This document shows, piece by piece, positions 10,462 through 21,267 of a stretch of DNA of 64,000 nucleotides; within the stretch, counting starts at the first letter, position 1; each line of letters starts with the position of its first letter. This stretch comes from Chlamydoabsidia padenii. Its lineage: Eukaryota; Mucoromycota; Mucoromycetes; Mucorales; Cunninghamellaceae. The stretch covers positions 1 through 64,000 of the forward strand of contig JAIWND010000055.1 of assembly GCA_025330725.1 (NCBI GenBank). The letters are read 5' to 3'. A program made the position numbers and the translations under genes. The notes beneath the pieces are model-generated. The model had not been told where the DNA came from. It searched no databases and saw only the letters and a program-made list of their open reading frames with translations.

Positions 10462-11108
10462 AAGGTTGAATCTTACCAAAAAGATTCTGGTGCTCACTAA
10501 ATTTTATAAAAACAAAACCTACTTCTACTACCCTTGTTGCCATAACAATACTCTAACATCTACTGTTGAGACAAGACCTTAGCAAATTTTGGACTCCGCT
10601 ATGGATCAGTTTCTCAATGCCATCTTTGGGATTAGTTCGACCTTGGGTTGGGCATTGGAATAGTCTTAATTGTAATATTTTCTCGCTCCCCTTACAAGTG
10701 TCTCCCCCTTACACGCTACACATATGCACCATATTCTTGCCCCTTACACTTGTCATCACGTTACTGCCTTCAAACTAGTATAAATACCCCACTTTTCTTT
10801 TTCACAATTTTTATTTTTTTCTTTAGTTTTTATATAAGTTATAAGTTTTATATATCTTATCATATATTTTTAACTCACCCTTTTTTATAAAATTCAGTAC
10901 AAAGGACTTTGATCCACCAAAACTACTGTCTTATTTTACTTTGTTTCTATCATCTATATAGAAACTTGATTTGTTTTTGACTCTATCATTGAAATAGAAG
11001 TCCTTTATTTTATTACTTCAGACTATAAGTCTTGACTTTATTTTATTTTATTATTTTACTTCAAAGGTTGAATATTAACCACAAATATTCTGGTGCTCAC
11101 TACATTTT
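10462..11108 (+). repeat. LTR-like sequence with a partial upstream copy
   Basis: A 40-50 base word, AAGGTTGAAT..., ending in TTCTGGTGCTCACTA, occurs at about 10462-10502 and again at about 11063-11103, in direct orientation. The segment between starts near 10564 with TGTTGAG, has a TATA-like box (AGTATAAATACCCC, about 10777-10790) and a T-rich leader, and ends with the second copy. This is what a solo LTR next to a fragment of another LTR would look like. No reverse transcriptase or integrase frame is present and I found no clear target duplication. Confidence 0.4.
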
Positions 11109-11388
11109 AAACTCAAACGATCTACTTGAATCAATCCATCTCTACAAGAGAGAAAAGAAAATCAATTTAACCTCCGAACCAAGCACACTTTGACTGGTTC
11201 CTGAATTTCCTATTTGGACTCTATAAACGCAAATTTACATTACCCAAAGATAATAACATATCTACAACACTCATATAAAAACACACCCACGTTACCTAAA
11301 TCCATACACATTTAGCCGTAACACTACCAGTTATAGTCGCAACATTAGTTTATTCGTTTTTACACTCCGCTTCACTGTACGAGATTGT

Positions 11389-11395
11389 AAAAAAA
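11389..11395 (-). terminator. RNA polymerase III T-run terminator
   Basis: A run of seven T residues on the minus strand begins one base after the discriminator of the tRNA-Met and its next base. This is the usual pol III stop signal. Confidence 0.85.
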
Positions 11396-11396
11396 G

Positions 11397-11469
11397 TGCT
11401 CTCTACGAGATTCGAACTCGTGACCTTCAGATTATGAGACTGACGCTCTGCCGACTGAGCCAAGAAAGC
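11397..11469 (-). tRNA. tRNA-Met (CAU), elongator type
   Basis: Read on the minus strand, it has a 7-base acceptor stem GCTTTCT paired with AGAGAGC (one G-U), a D-arm GGCTCAGTCGGCAGAGC, an anticodon loop CTCATAA with anticodon CAU, and a T-arm containing GTTCGAATC. It is 73 bases without CCA and has no intron. The anticodon arm matches eukaryotic elongator tRNA-Met rather than initiator, which lacks this arm sequence. Internal A and B boxes are intact, so it should be transcribed by RNA polymerase III. Confidence 0.95.
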
Positions 11470-11832
11470 TTTTTTTGAAAAAAAAATTACATGTATTATA
11501 TAAATCACAACGTCGGAATTTAAAAACATCACGTGACAACTAGGAAAGTTGCTTTGTTAAAGATGTTGCTTTTTTAAAGAAATCGATTACACTATTATAT
11601 GCTATAATATACATACTCATTTTTGTATCTCTTGTAAAAAATGATTATTAGATAATACAATGGCTGTTTGAGATGGATGCAACAAAGACTAATCGTCGGG
11701 CGGGAGTGAAAATCTTGAGATTATGCCAATCCTTTTTTCAGGAGGTCTTCTGACTTTTTCTTGGCGACCTATTTTCCTTCCTCTCCTTTTTTTTTTTTTT
11801 TGTTTCTTTTTCTCTTCCACCCCAAAACAACA

Positions 11833-13191
11833 ATGCCAGTACCCTTTGTTTGGATTTGTATTGGCATTACTTCTGCTGCTCTTGGTGCCCTTGCCTATAT
11901 GGAGGCGATGCATCGTTATAATGAATATCGGGAATGGCAAGAATATCAACAATATGCTTATAATTACCATTCTGCCACTCAAGACAAGAAAACGACGGGT
12001 GACAACTCTGATGACGAGGACGAGGACAAGACTGAATGTATTCGCCATCTTCAAGACGATAATGGGTTACGACGACGATTTTATAAACCAACAGATTCAC
12101 CTTTGGGTAGTGACCATGGATCAAATAATCGACCGGTATCTGACAAGGTAATAATAATAAAGACATTCGCGCCTTTAATCGTGTCAGTAATCGTATACTA
12201 ATTGTATCTTGATTTCTTTCACTTTTTTTTTGTTTTTGTTTTTTTTGTTTTGCTACATGTATAGGGCTGGGTGGATCGCACTGATTATGAATTGAACGAT
12301 TTGGAAAAGAAACTGACTGACCGGAAACAATACCTAGAAAGACAACAACAGTTATTGGATATGGCGGAAATGGATCTGGAACGACGACGGCGATCATTGG
12401 AACAAAAAGAAAACGACACTCACCACAAGATGAACTCGATATATTCCAACAGTCCATCATCCTCAGGCAGCACACATAAATCCATGCAAGACCACGAATT
12501 AACAAGAGGAACCATGCTCTCCACAAACAACCGAACTGCTTCACTACACCGTAGCACTGACAACAACAACAACAACAACAGTAATATGGAAAACAGCCAA
12601 CATTCCTCCGCCTCCTTTATCAGTGCGTTGCCTTCTTCTTCATCACAACCGGTGGATTCCAAGACGACGACATCCCCTACTATTGATTTGAAGGAAGGCA
12701 ATCCTTGGGTCTTTCATGATGATGATGATGACTCCCAATCTGGACCTGAATGGAATGATCACTCTGTGGACAATGACATACAGAGTCTCTCTTCTCATGC
12801 AACTCTTCCTTCTGGCGGCGACGATTCTTTCCGGTCTTCCTCCGACGACACTCACAGTGTCTCCAACAATACTCGATCTGGATCTGAACCTGAATGGATT
12901 GGTTATCCTATGGACAATGACATGCATAGCTTTTCATCTTATGCAACTCACCCGTCTGGCGACTATTCTCTTCAGTCTACTTCCGACGACAGTGTTTCCA
13001 ACGGCTCTCATTCTGGATCGGAATCTGAATGGATTGGTTACCCAACAAACATGCATAGTATTTCTTTTAATGCAGCTCACTCTTCTGATGGTGGCGGCCC
13101 TCTTCGATCACCGTCCCGTCCTTCTTCGGCTTCCTCGGATACCCATTCTAACGACTTTGTACACTATTCGGACATTGAAAACGGACATTGA
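11833..13191 (+). CDS. N-terminally membrane-anchored coiled-coil protein, unknown function
   Basis: Two exons (11833-12147 and 12265-13191) join in phase 0 to 413 residues. The start was chosen because MPVPF is followed directly by a transmembrane segment (about 5-23). Then come a charged helix rich in Tyr/Glu, an acidic patch, and a clear coiled coil in exon 2 (about 108-155, ERQQQLLDMAEMDLERRRRS). The tail is Ser/Asp-rich with three imperfect repeats around EW(I/N).. and NDMHSFSSYATHPSG. The first residues resemble the start of fungal complex I MWFE/NDUFA1 subunits, but that family has only 70-90 residues. I do not claim it. Probably a tail-exposed membrane protein; the role is unknown. 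Confidence 0.65.
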
Positions 13192-13622
13192 TTGGACCAG
13201 CAAAACAGTAACAGACTTGGGGGTTCCTTAGTAATAGCAACACAAATAGTTTATCTCTCTTTCTTGTTTTTATTATTGCACTTTTTATATCTATAAAATG
13301 ATCATTCAATAAAGAAAAATTCTTTTTACATTCCTATGAATAGAAGTTTAATTTGATTAGCATTAGTAATCTATTTTGTTCAAGTAATGATCGGGATTCA
13401 TTCACCAGCTTTTTTTTTTCTTTTCGGCAACCCCTATCCAATGAACTGTAGGCGGAAAGAGACAATAGAAACACCGCGACCTGTCAAATGAATCTGACTA
13501 CCTTTTGGTCGATCCCCTTTTGTTCCTAGAACTAATCAAACACGCACCGCTCCCTCCCCCCCAAAAAAAAACTTTTTGCAAACTTTCTGGATTAGTAATC
13601 TGTCAAAACAAAACAAAAAGGG

Positions 13623-13631
13623 TATAAAAAA
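13623..13631 (+). promoter_or_regulatory. TATA box of the alcohol dehydrogenase
   Basis: GGGTATAAAAAAGGGG lies 65 bases before the ATG. The broken tandem copy has TATATAAAG at the same 65-base distance, supporting this as the core promoter. Confidence 0.65.
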
Positions 13632-13687
13632 GGGGAATATGTTTGGGAAACAATAAAACTCATTAATCACCTCCTCTCTTGTAAAAA

Positions 13688-15049
13688 ATGCCTTTTGAAA
13701 TCAATACCTTTGTTACCACCAATGTTCATGGAAAGTTCAAAGAAGCTAGCCGTACAGTAGAATCCCTTGAACCTCATGAAATTTTGGTCAATCTGTTGGC
13801 CTCTGGTATTTGTCACACTGTAAGTGTTTGTCCCAAGTCTACACAAGTCCATACCTTTCAACTTTTTCTTCTTTTTTCAATAGGATTGTTATTACCTTGA
13901 TTCCGAAGGAATGAATTTGGGTCATGAACCTGTGGGTCTTGTTCAAGAAGTTGGATCAGCGGTAACCCAATTCACCAAAGGAGACTATGTCGGGTAATGA
14001 ATGCATGAATTTTCCATTTTTCAAATCCCGGCTGACATTTTTCTTCTTCAAAGCTTCTCCTACTTGCAATCTAGCTGTTTAACTTGTGATCAATGTTGTG
14101 CTGGTGATGATTTGTATTGTGAAAAACGTCAATGCTACCCTGGTAAAGGCTATAACAATGGATTTGCTGAATCAGCTATTGTAGATTCAAGGTAAAACCA
14201 TCCATGTTTCAACGAAAAAAAAGGAAAACTTACACATTTTTTTTATTAAAAAAAAAAAAAAGATTCTCTTACCATATTCCCACTGAAATCGAGCCTAAAT
14301 ATGCTGGACCTTTGATGTGTGCCGGTTCGACTGTATTCAATGCCTTGTATTCCAGCAACGTGAGCCCCACTGCCTCTGTAGGTATCATTGGTATTGGTGG
14401 TTTGGGCCACCTTGGTCTTCAATTTGCAAATAAATGGGGTTGTCATGTCACAGCCATCTCTACCAACCCATCCAAGAAAGAAGAAGCCTTGTCTTTTGGT
14501 GCCCATGAATATCTATGCTCCAAAGATTTCAGTACCCCTGGATTTTTTGAAAAGGCTCGCAAGTTTGATCTGATTTTGAACACTACCAGTGCTGATTTGC
14601 CGTATGATGATTATATAAAGTTGTTGAAACCGTAAGTATTGATTCAAATCCCGCTTTCATGCAAAAACTCATTTTTTTTTTGTTTTCATAGTAAGGGGCA
14701 ATTCCTTTTAATTGGTGTGCCTTCTAAGCCAATGGAAGTCAATGCATACCCTTTCATTGGATATGAATTGGGTATGCGTGGTTCCTTGGTGGGTGGTCGA
14801 CATGCTGTGAGACTCATGCTTGAATTTGCTGCTCGTCATGGTATCAAACCTCAGGTGGAAGAATACCCTTTTGTAAGTGAATCATTCTTAATTATTGTTG
14901 ATCACCATGTGCTCATAAACTGTTTTTTTCTCTCTCTTTCCAATATGTAGAGTGTGAAAGGCTTAGAAGATGCCATGGAAAGCTGTGAAACATATAAAGC
15001 GCGTTACAGAGCTGTCATTGTCCGAGACATAGGCCGTGGTAAACTTTAA
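13688..15049 (+). CDS. Zinc-dependent medium-chain alcohol dehydrogenase (ADH6/cinnamyl-type)
   Basis: Six exons (13688-13819, 13884-13993, 14054-14191, 14263-14631, 14692-14872, 14951-15049) join to 342 residues. Visible are the catalytic zinc site SGICHTD and GHEPVG, the structural zinc loop with four cysteines (SSCLTCDQCCAGDDLYC), and the Rossmann motif [13 protein letters not shown] (about 175-187). This suits an NADP-dependent aldehyde/alcohol reductase acting in the cytosol. The family is usually 340-360 residues, so it is full length. Two of its introns contain the TTCAAATCCCGC-type motif. A degraded tandem copy follows about 550 bases downstream. The substrate cannot be read from the sequence. 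Confidence 0.9.
14643..14654 (+). promoter_or_regulatory. TTCAAATCCCGC motif inside an intron
   Basis: An exact copy lies in intron 4 of the dehydrogenase, with a near copy (last base G) at 14020-14031 in intron 2. Both are retained in the tandem pseudogene (16325-16336 exact; 15922-15933 with last base A). Confidence 0.5.
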
Positions 15050-15539
15050 TGTTGTAGCAATAAAACATCTTTCCTATTCCAAATAAAGACAATTAAAACC
15101 ATATTCATGCTAAAAGTAAACTTGAGACATCGATCAATGACATAGTGTAAGACATGTATGCATATTACAATTTCAGGGACAAAAAATAAAATAAGGGGAA
15201 CAAAAGCTAAATATGGGATCGGTCTTTAAATTAGCAAAGAAGACATATCATAAAGGACTTGGATGGTGTATAAGGAATAAAAAACAAAAACACTTGATGA
15301 AAATAATAATAATGTAGAAGGATGATGATTAGGTTAAAGTAGAATCGGCCCATAGACTCATTAGTGGAATAACCCATTGTAGCAAGCATGTAAAGTAGTA
15401 AATAGATGATGATCAAGTTGTAGATAGGTACCTGATAATGGAATTAAAATAGAGTCCATATAATCATCGAGAATTCCCTTAAAAAACATTGGTAATCTTT
15501 TTTGAGTTAGTAAGATGTCAACTCGGCCAAAAAAAAAAG

Positions 15540-15548
15540 TATATAAAG
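15540..15548 (+). promoter_or_regulatory. TATA box of the broken dehydrogenase copy
   Basis: TATATAAAG lies 65 bases upstream of the ATG, the same spacing as in the intact gene, so the duplication included the core promoter. Confidence 0.55.
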
Positions 15549-15604
15549 TAGGGACACTCGAGCAATAACACGACAATAAATCATCCCCCTTTCTGCTCAC
15601 CAAA

Positions 15605-16712
15605 ATGACTTTTGAAACCAATTCGTTTGTTAATACTAAAACCCATGGAAACTTTAAAGAAGCTAGCCGTAAAGTAGAATCCTTTGGACCTAATGAAATC
15701 TTGATCAATATGTTGGCCTCTGGTATTTGCCATACTGTAAGTCTTTTGTCTCTCCGCCTTTTAACTTGCTCTTTTTCTTCAATAGGACTGTTATTACCTT
15801 TACAATGAGGGAATGAATCTAGGTCATGAACCTGTAGGTCTCGTTCAAGAAGTTGGATCGGCGGTAACTCAATTCACAAAAGGCGATTATGTTGGGTAAC
15901 GAATGCATGAATGTTCCATTTTTCAAATCCCGACTGACATTTTCTTTTTCCCAAAAAAAATAAAATCTCTTGCAATCCAGTTGTTTGACGTGTAATCAAT
16001 GTTGTGATGGTAATGATATGCATTGTAAAAACCGTCAACTCTACCATGGTAAAAGCTATAACAATGGATTCGCTGAATGGTATTGGTGGTTTGGGTCATC
16101 TTGCTCTTCAATTTGCAAATAAATGGGCATGTCAAGTCATAGCCATCCCCATCCAAGAAGGAAAACGCTTTATCTTTTGGTGCTCATGATTACTTGTGCT
16201 CCCAAGATTTCAGTACCCCTAGGATTTTTTGAAAAGGCTCGCAAGTTTGATCTGATTTTGAACACTACCAGTGCTGATTTGTCGTATGATGATTATATAA
16301 AGTTGTTGAAACCGTTAGTATTAATTCAAATCCCGCTTTCATGCAAAAACTTGATTTTTCCAAATAGTGAGGGTGAACTGATTTTGGTTGGGTTCCCCAC
16401 AAAGTTGATGAAAGTCACTACGCTCCCCTTGATTATGAATTTTTATGGTATTCGTGGTTCCTTGGTGGCTGGTCATCGTGGTGTCAAACCTCAGGTGGAA
16501 GAATACCCTTTTGTAAGTGACTCATTCCCTACTATTGTTTATCACCCTGGACTCATACATTGTTTTTTTTTTCTCTCTCTCTTTCCAATATGTAGACTGT
16601 CAAAGGCTTAGAAGATGCCATGGAAAGCTGTGAAACAAATAAAGCTTGTTACAGAGCTATCATTGTCCGAGACGGGTGCCGTGGAAAGCTTGCAGCCCTT
16701 CAAACCCAATAA
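15605..16712 (+). pseudogene. Degraded tandem copy of the zinc alcohol dehydrogenase
   Basis: The first two exons and the structural-zinc exon align base by base with the upstream gene, and the zinc ligands are kept ([22 protein letters not shown]). After GFAE a deletion removes the codons for about 45-50 residues, including the substrate-domain joint and the first glycine of the Rossmann motif. The frame is shifted after it, and a second small deletion follows [11 protein letters not shown], leading to a stop. Distal exons remain recognisable, ending KLAALQTQ near 16712. The promoter and intron motifs survive, so it may still be transcribed, but no full enzyme can be made. Confidence 0.85.
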
Positions 16713-16895
16713 AAAAACTGTGACAATAAGACTCTCCACCTAGTATATCTATATTTTATATTGAAACAATAAAACAAAGATAGGTAATCAAAGTATAATG
16801 ATGTTTTAAAGTAAACATGAGTCATTTATTATAAAGTAGTAGAGTTAAAAAAAAAAAAAAGACCAATATGTTCTATTCTACAAAAGGGGGAAAGA

Positions 16896-18591
16896 CTACA
16901 TGTTGTTGCGATATCTAGAGATAATATACAAGAGATAGGTTAGTAAAGTAATATTTGTGATATATGCACCCCTGATTTATATTTCTTACCTTTTGTAAAT
17001 GCTCATGATTGTGGCCACATATGATTCCAAGTGGAAGATTTCCTTTTGTCCCATTCGTAAGCGGTATTCCTATATCAAAAGGGAATAGTCAATATCATCA
17101 GCATTAATACTTGGTTCCCATTTTCAATTTCCCAACTTACATGAATTGCAGCTTGATCAATGATTTTGCGTCGTATATCATCTTCTTGTATGATGTTGAA
17201 TAGTTCTAAGGACATGTACTAGTTGTAATTACAAAGATCAATGTTAGACGAATCAACTGTTTTTGTCTTTTGAGACTTACTTTAAGAATCAATGGTGAAG
17301 GAATACAATGAGTCAGTAGTTCGTATAGTTTCTTTCGAATGGCGAGTAACCTATTGAAGGAATAAGAGAGAGAGAGAGAGAGAGAGAGAGTTAGTCAAGT
17401 TGTGTGGTTCACCAGTGTACTTACTTTGCAGGAGATTGTTCATCCACGATATCCTTTGCTATACCACATATCATTACTTCCCAATCCAGTTTTTCAGCCC
17501 GTTGAATATCAGTCAAGTCATCACTAGTATAAGAGTATACAGTTAATCACCCTATTGGTTATCATAATACGATGATGACTACTTACTGTCTTACTGCCGT
17601 GCTTTCAAAAGAGAGAAGAGCCGCCCGTAAATCACAATGGACTTGTTCGCCTATACTTTTAGCAAGAGATGTGGGTAACACGACATTTTCTTTTTGAGCC
17701 ACCAATTGTAATACCCGCGCAGTCTATTAAACCAAAAAAAAAAAAAAAAAAAGTGAGCCCAAAGACACTCCCCCCCCTCCTTTCTTACCTCGTCCAAACT
17801 AGGTCTTGACACCCGAATTAATAAACATCGTGACCGGACAGGGGCAATAATTTTGTTGAGATTGTTGCAGCATAAAATGAGTCGCATGTTGGTCGTGTAT
17901 TTTTCCATTGTACGACGAAGTGCTGCCTGGGCATCACGCGTCAGAGCATCAGCTTGATCAATCACCACCACTATACAACATAAACGTTAATCATTCCCTT
18001 TTTTTACTTGTCGGGGAGGAATTACCTTTAAAAGGATGTTTGGCACCAGAGAAGACTTGTTGATTCTGTGCTGCATCCTTGATTACTTCTTGTACAATCA
18101 CTCGATCGTTGTTTCCTAATTCACTTCAAGCCAAAAAAAAAAAAAGAAGGGTAAGTATCCATCGTAGACAAACTACACACCTTCTTTTACCTAGGTTGTA
18201 ATTCCATATGATAATTGCTACTGACCACCGTGTATACAATCTTCTTGTTGCTGCTTGTTACAAAGGGTCGTTCGTCGATTTTAACCTAAAAAAAGCGTGT
18301 CAGTCTGGTTACCTACACACATTCCAATCACCATACATTACCTTTTCCACATTGTCTCCATAAATTTCTTTCAATAAACCAGCAATACGAGTCTTTTTAC
18401 CAGCACCAGGAGGTCCATAGAATAGTAAATGTGGAAAGTCTTCAGCTTGAGCCTACACATGACAAGTTAGTTGATATTGTATTGATTGTGTAGTTTATTC
18501 TTACCAAGTTTTTCAAATGAATCGACAGATCTGTATGATAATCAAGACTGGATAAGTTACGAGGTCGATGTTTGTCAGCCCAGAGACTCAT
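16896..18591 (-). CDS. Replication factor C subunit 3 (clamp loader)
   Basis: A multi-exon gene beginning [19 protein letters not shown], the exact style of RFC3 (human RFC3, yeast Rfc5). It has Walker [10 protein letters not shown] (about residues 39-47), a degenerate Walker B ending VVIDQAD, the sensor stretch RLILCCNN, the RSRC arginine-finger motif and the C-terminal collar helix [16 protein letters not shown]. The protein works in the nucleus, loading PCNA onto primed DNA. The last exon may be only 19 bases (16896-16914), reached through an intron with a perfect TACTAAC branch site. If that intron is kept, the protein stops after YKR instead of YKRYRNNM. A near-match to the TTCAAATCCCGC motif lies 92 bases upstream of the ATG. 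Confidence 0.93.
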
Positions 18592-18682
18592 GATTGGTTT
18601 ATATGAATAGGTTTAGCGATATGTGTGGAAAAGAAAAGAAAAACAAAGAGCGCCAACACGAAAAAATATTTGGGTTATGGGA

Positions 18683-18694
18683 TTCAAATACCGC
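18683..18694 (+). promoter_or_regulatory. TTCAAATACCGC motif, 92 bases upstream of RFC3
   Basis: One mismatch to the recurrent motif, in the reverse orientation relative to the minus-strand RFC3 gene. Confidence 0.5.
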
Positions 18695-19696
18695 TCGATC
18701 GGGGTTGGGAGACTTTCCCACTTTTTCTCTTCTTCTATCTTTCTCTAATACTGCGTAGATGGCACTGAAGTTTAGATACCATTTGAACTAGTTAATGTTA
18801 TGTGTTTTATTTAATACTTTATACGACTTTGCTGTTTGGTAAGTTGAATGAATCCTCAGTTTATACCTGTTAACTAGCCCACTGTCATCTCTCAGATGAA
18901 TACTAGATCTAGAACCACAACAATATGAACTTGGCCAGCAATGACCAAGACCAAGGAAGATTGTCAATAAATCGGGTATGGTGACTTGTCCAGGTAAGAA
19001 AAAAAAAAAAAGGATAGACAGTATATGGGATCATGCTAACCTTTATCCAACATTCCAATATGAACAGAGGTGCGACGGACTGACCAGGAACAACCATCAC
19101 TCGATCGATTTGTCCAAATGTAGTATCCAGTCAAACCCGTGACACCAAACGAATCGACACATACCAATCTTGATGAATCCCACCAGATAGGTTCCACTAT
19201 GCAGAATCAATGATGGTAGAACTTTGATCCCGACTGTCTATTAGGGAAAATCTTTTAGGCAAAACTTAAACTAGTACTGTATTATATATATTCTAGATGA
19301 TTACATTGTATTAATAAAATAAATAAATAAAGATCATCATTTTATACCATCCATCTCAGTCATCCGTGCATCTTCACACGTGGCAAGAACAAAAAGTCAA
19401 GTGCAACCCCTGCCGTGTTGTTTCAAAGGTAGAAACTTGTTCCATTTAAGTATGAAATCGCCCTTTATGATTCTTCTCCACAGAAATGATATCATGTGTT
19501 TTGGTGTTTCCAAATGGTCATCCTCACTGACTTTTTCATTGTCATCTTTTTATAAATAACTCTTCTTTCGCCCAGGGATAATCAGTTTAGCACTGGGCAG
19601 TACAACCTTCGTAAACTCCGACTGTTTCTCGTGTCCTCATTCGTTCTTCATGTTCCAAATCAGGCTCTGAAGTAAAAACTTTCTCTCTCCCAGAAC

Positions 19697-19708
19697 TTCA
19701 AATCCCGC
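19697..19708 (+). promoter_or_regulatory. TTCAAATCCCGC motif upstream of the kinase
   Basis: Exact copy ending about 97 bases before the kinase ATG. Confidence 0.55.
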
Positions 19709-19804
19709 CTTGCTCATATAATAAAAAAAAGTTGGAACATTTTTTTTTTTTTTTTATTTGTTATATTATCTTTCTCTTCTTTTATTTACCCTCACTCATA
19801 CAAC

Positions 19805-21267
19805 ATGCCCACCTGGTTAATGGTTGAAGAAGAAGTACCACGTTCAGCTTCACCTGATTGTCTTGATCATTGTGATTGTCCGGGCTTGGCGTCTTCTGTC
19901 TCTACGGATGGGTCTCAAGACAGCACCAACTCTTCTTCTACCCCACCCATGGCCATTCCCATTTCCAAACGACGCAACAATCTCGGCTTAAAAATGACCA
20001 TGCCTCACGATGACTCGCCCACACGTCCATCGAGTCGAAGCAGCAGTATTGGCTCCACTTTGAGCCGGTCTCTCACTTTACTCTTCCACAAGAAAACACC
20101 AGATGATACATCCTCATTGTGCAGCTCACCTTCCTGTACCATCACGCCCACCATGCCAACACTACGGGAAAAGTATGGTGAATATATCAAACCGACTCTG
20201 CAATTGAAAAAACAATCCTTGGTGGGTGCCGGGGCCACAGCAGTGATTCGATTGGTCAAGCCCAACCACTCGACGACCATTCTCGCCGTCAAGGAATTCA
20301 AGAAACGGGACAAGAAGGAATCGGAACGAGATTATCATAAACGCATGGGTAATGAATTCTGTATCAGTAAGACGGTATCGACTCGTCCTCATCGCCATAT
20401 TGTCACCACCTTTGATCTCGTTCGAGATGAAAAAGATCGGTACTGCACTGTAATGGAATATGTAAGTTGATTAAATCGATAGGATTACTCTGTACTTGTG
20501 ATAAACTAAATATATCTTTTATATAGTGTGATGGTGGTGACCTTTATGATTTGATTCGAGATCGACCGAACATGACCAAAGACGAAACAGCTTGCCTCTT
20601 TAAACAACTCTTATTGGGACTTGAACATTTACATCAAATGGGAATTGCACACCGGGACATCAAACCAGAAAATCTCGTACTGACTCGACAAGGTGGCACA
20701 TTAAAGATCACGGACTTTGGGGTGGCTGATGTCGTCCAATCTTGTTTTGAATCCAAACCTCGTCCTTGTTATAAATGGTGTGGCAGCGAACCCTTTTGGT
20801 CACCAGAAATGTGGCGTCTCAAAGACGAACATTCTCCTTATGATGGCCGGGCATTGGATATCTGGAGTGCCGCCATCACGTTTTTTTGTATGCGACATCA
20901 ACGACTTCCTTTTGGTGCGAGTTTTTATCATGGTCACATTGGTGGTAAAAAGCAGGAACTGGTGGGTGGTACCCCTGGATCACCTTTCATGGTGTCTGCT
21001 CAAGCTGTCGATGGTGGCGATCATGATTATGGGAAATACCTGAAACAACGACAACAAGGTGTTAATAAGTGCGATTGCTTTGCTGGGTTTGATGATCAAG
21101 AAAGGGAATGTCTGGCAGGAATGCTCGATCCTGATCCATCTTGTCGTTGGACCGTGGATCAAGTCTTGGCATCTTCTTGGATGGAATCTATCTCGGTGTG
21201 TGATGATCGGGGTGTTTTACCTAATGGCTGGCGACACACTCATTGTACCCTTAACAAGAAATCCTAA
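19805..21267 (+). CDS. Ser/Thr protein kinase, Hal4/Hal5-Npr1-like
   Basis: Two exons (19805-20461 and 20527-21267) join to 465 residues. The first ~120 residues are Ser/Thr/Pro-rich and probably disordered. The kinase domain follows with GAGATAVIRLV, the ATP lysine in AVKEF, MEYCDGGDL, the catalytic loop HRDIKPEN, DFG, and SEPFWSPE in place of APE. The extended spacing in the lobe and the SEPFWSPE motif are typical of the fungal HRK/NPR group, which control plasma-membrane transporters (potassium, amino acids). A role in nutrient or ion uptake is inferred from family only. The intron sits between MEY and CDGG. Confidence 0.88.

Larger units (their letters stand above)
18592..19804. other. 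Intergenic between divergent RFC3 and kinase genes
   Basis: No gene supported. It holds upstream sequences for both neighbours, CCCGC-type motifs at 18683-18694 and 19697-19708, and a T run just before the kinase leader. A 63-codon minus-strand frame near 18909-19100 has no recognisable content. Confidence 0.45.

Noticed and set aside
11397..11469. Initiator tRNA-Met
   Set aside because: The anticodon arm TCAGTCTCATAATCTGA is of elongator type; the initiator's features are absent.
11867..12544. 225-codon minus-strand frame opposite the coiled-coil gene
   Set aside because: It runs across the intron and exons of a gene whose splice sites and repeats fit better. Its composition is that of an antisense shadow.
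14643..14654. TTCAAATCCCGC as part of hidden tRNA genes or SINEs
   Set aside because: I looked for A boxes, acceptor stems and T-run terminators around the copies and found none; only the one true tRNA at 11397-11469 has them. A bare B box acting as a TFIIIC site stays possible.
18909..19100. 63-codon minus-strand frame upstream of RFC3
   Set aside because: Low information, no partner exons and no match to a family I know.
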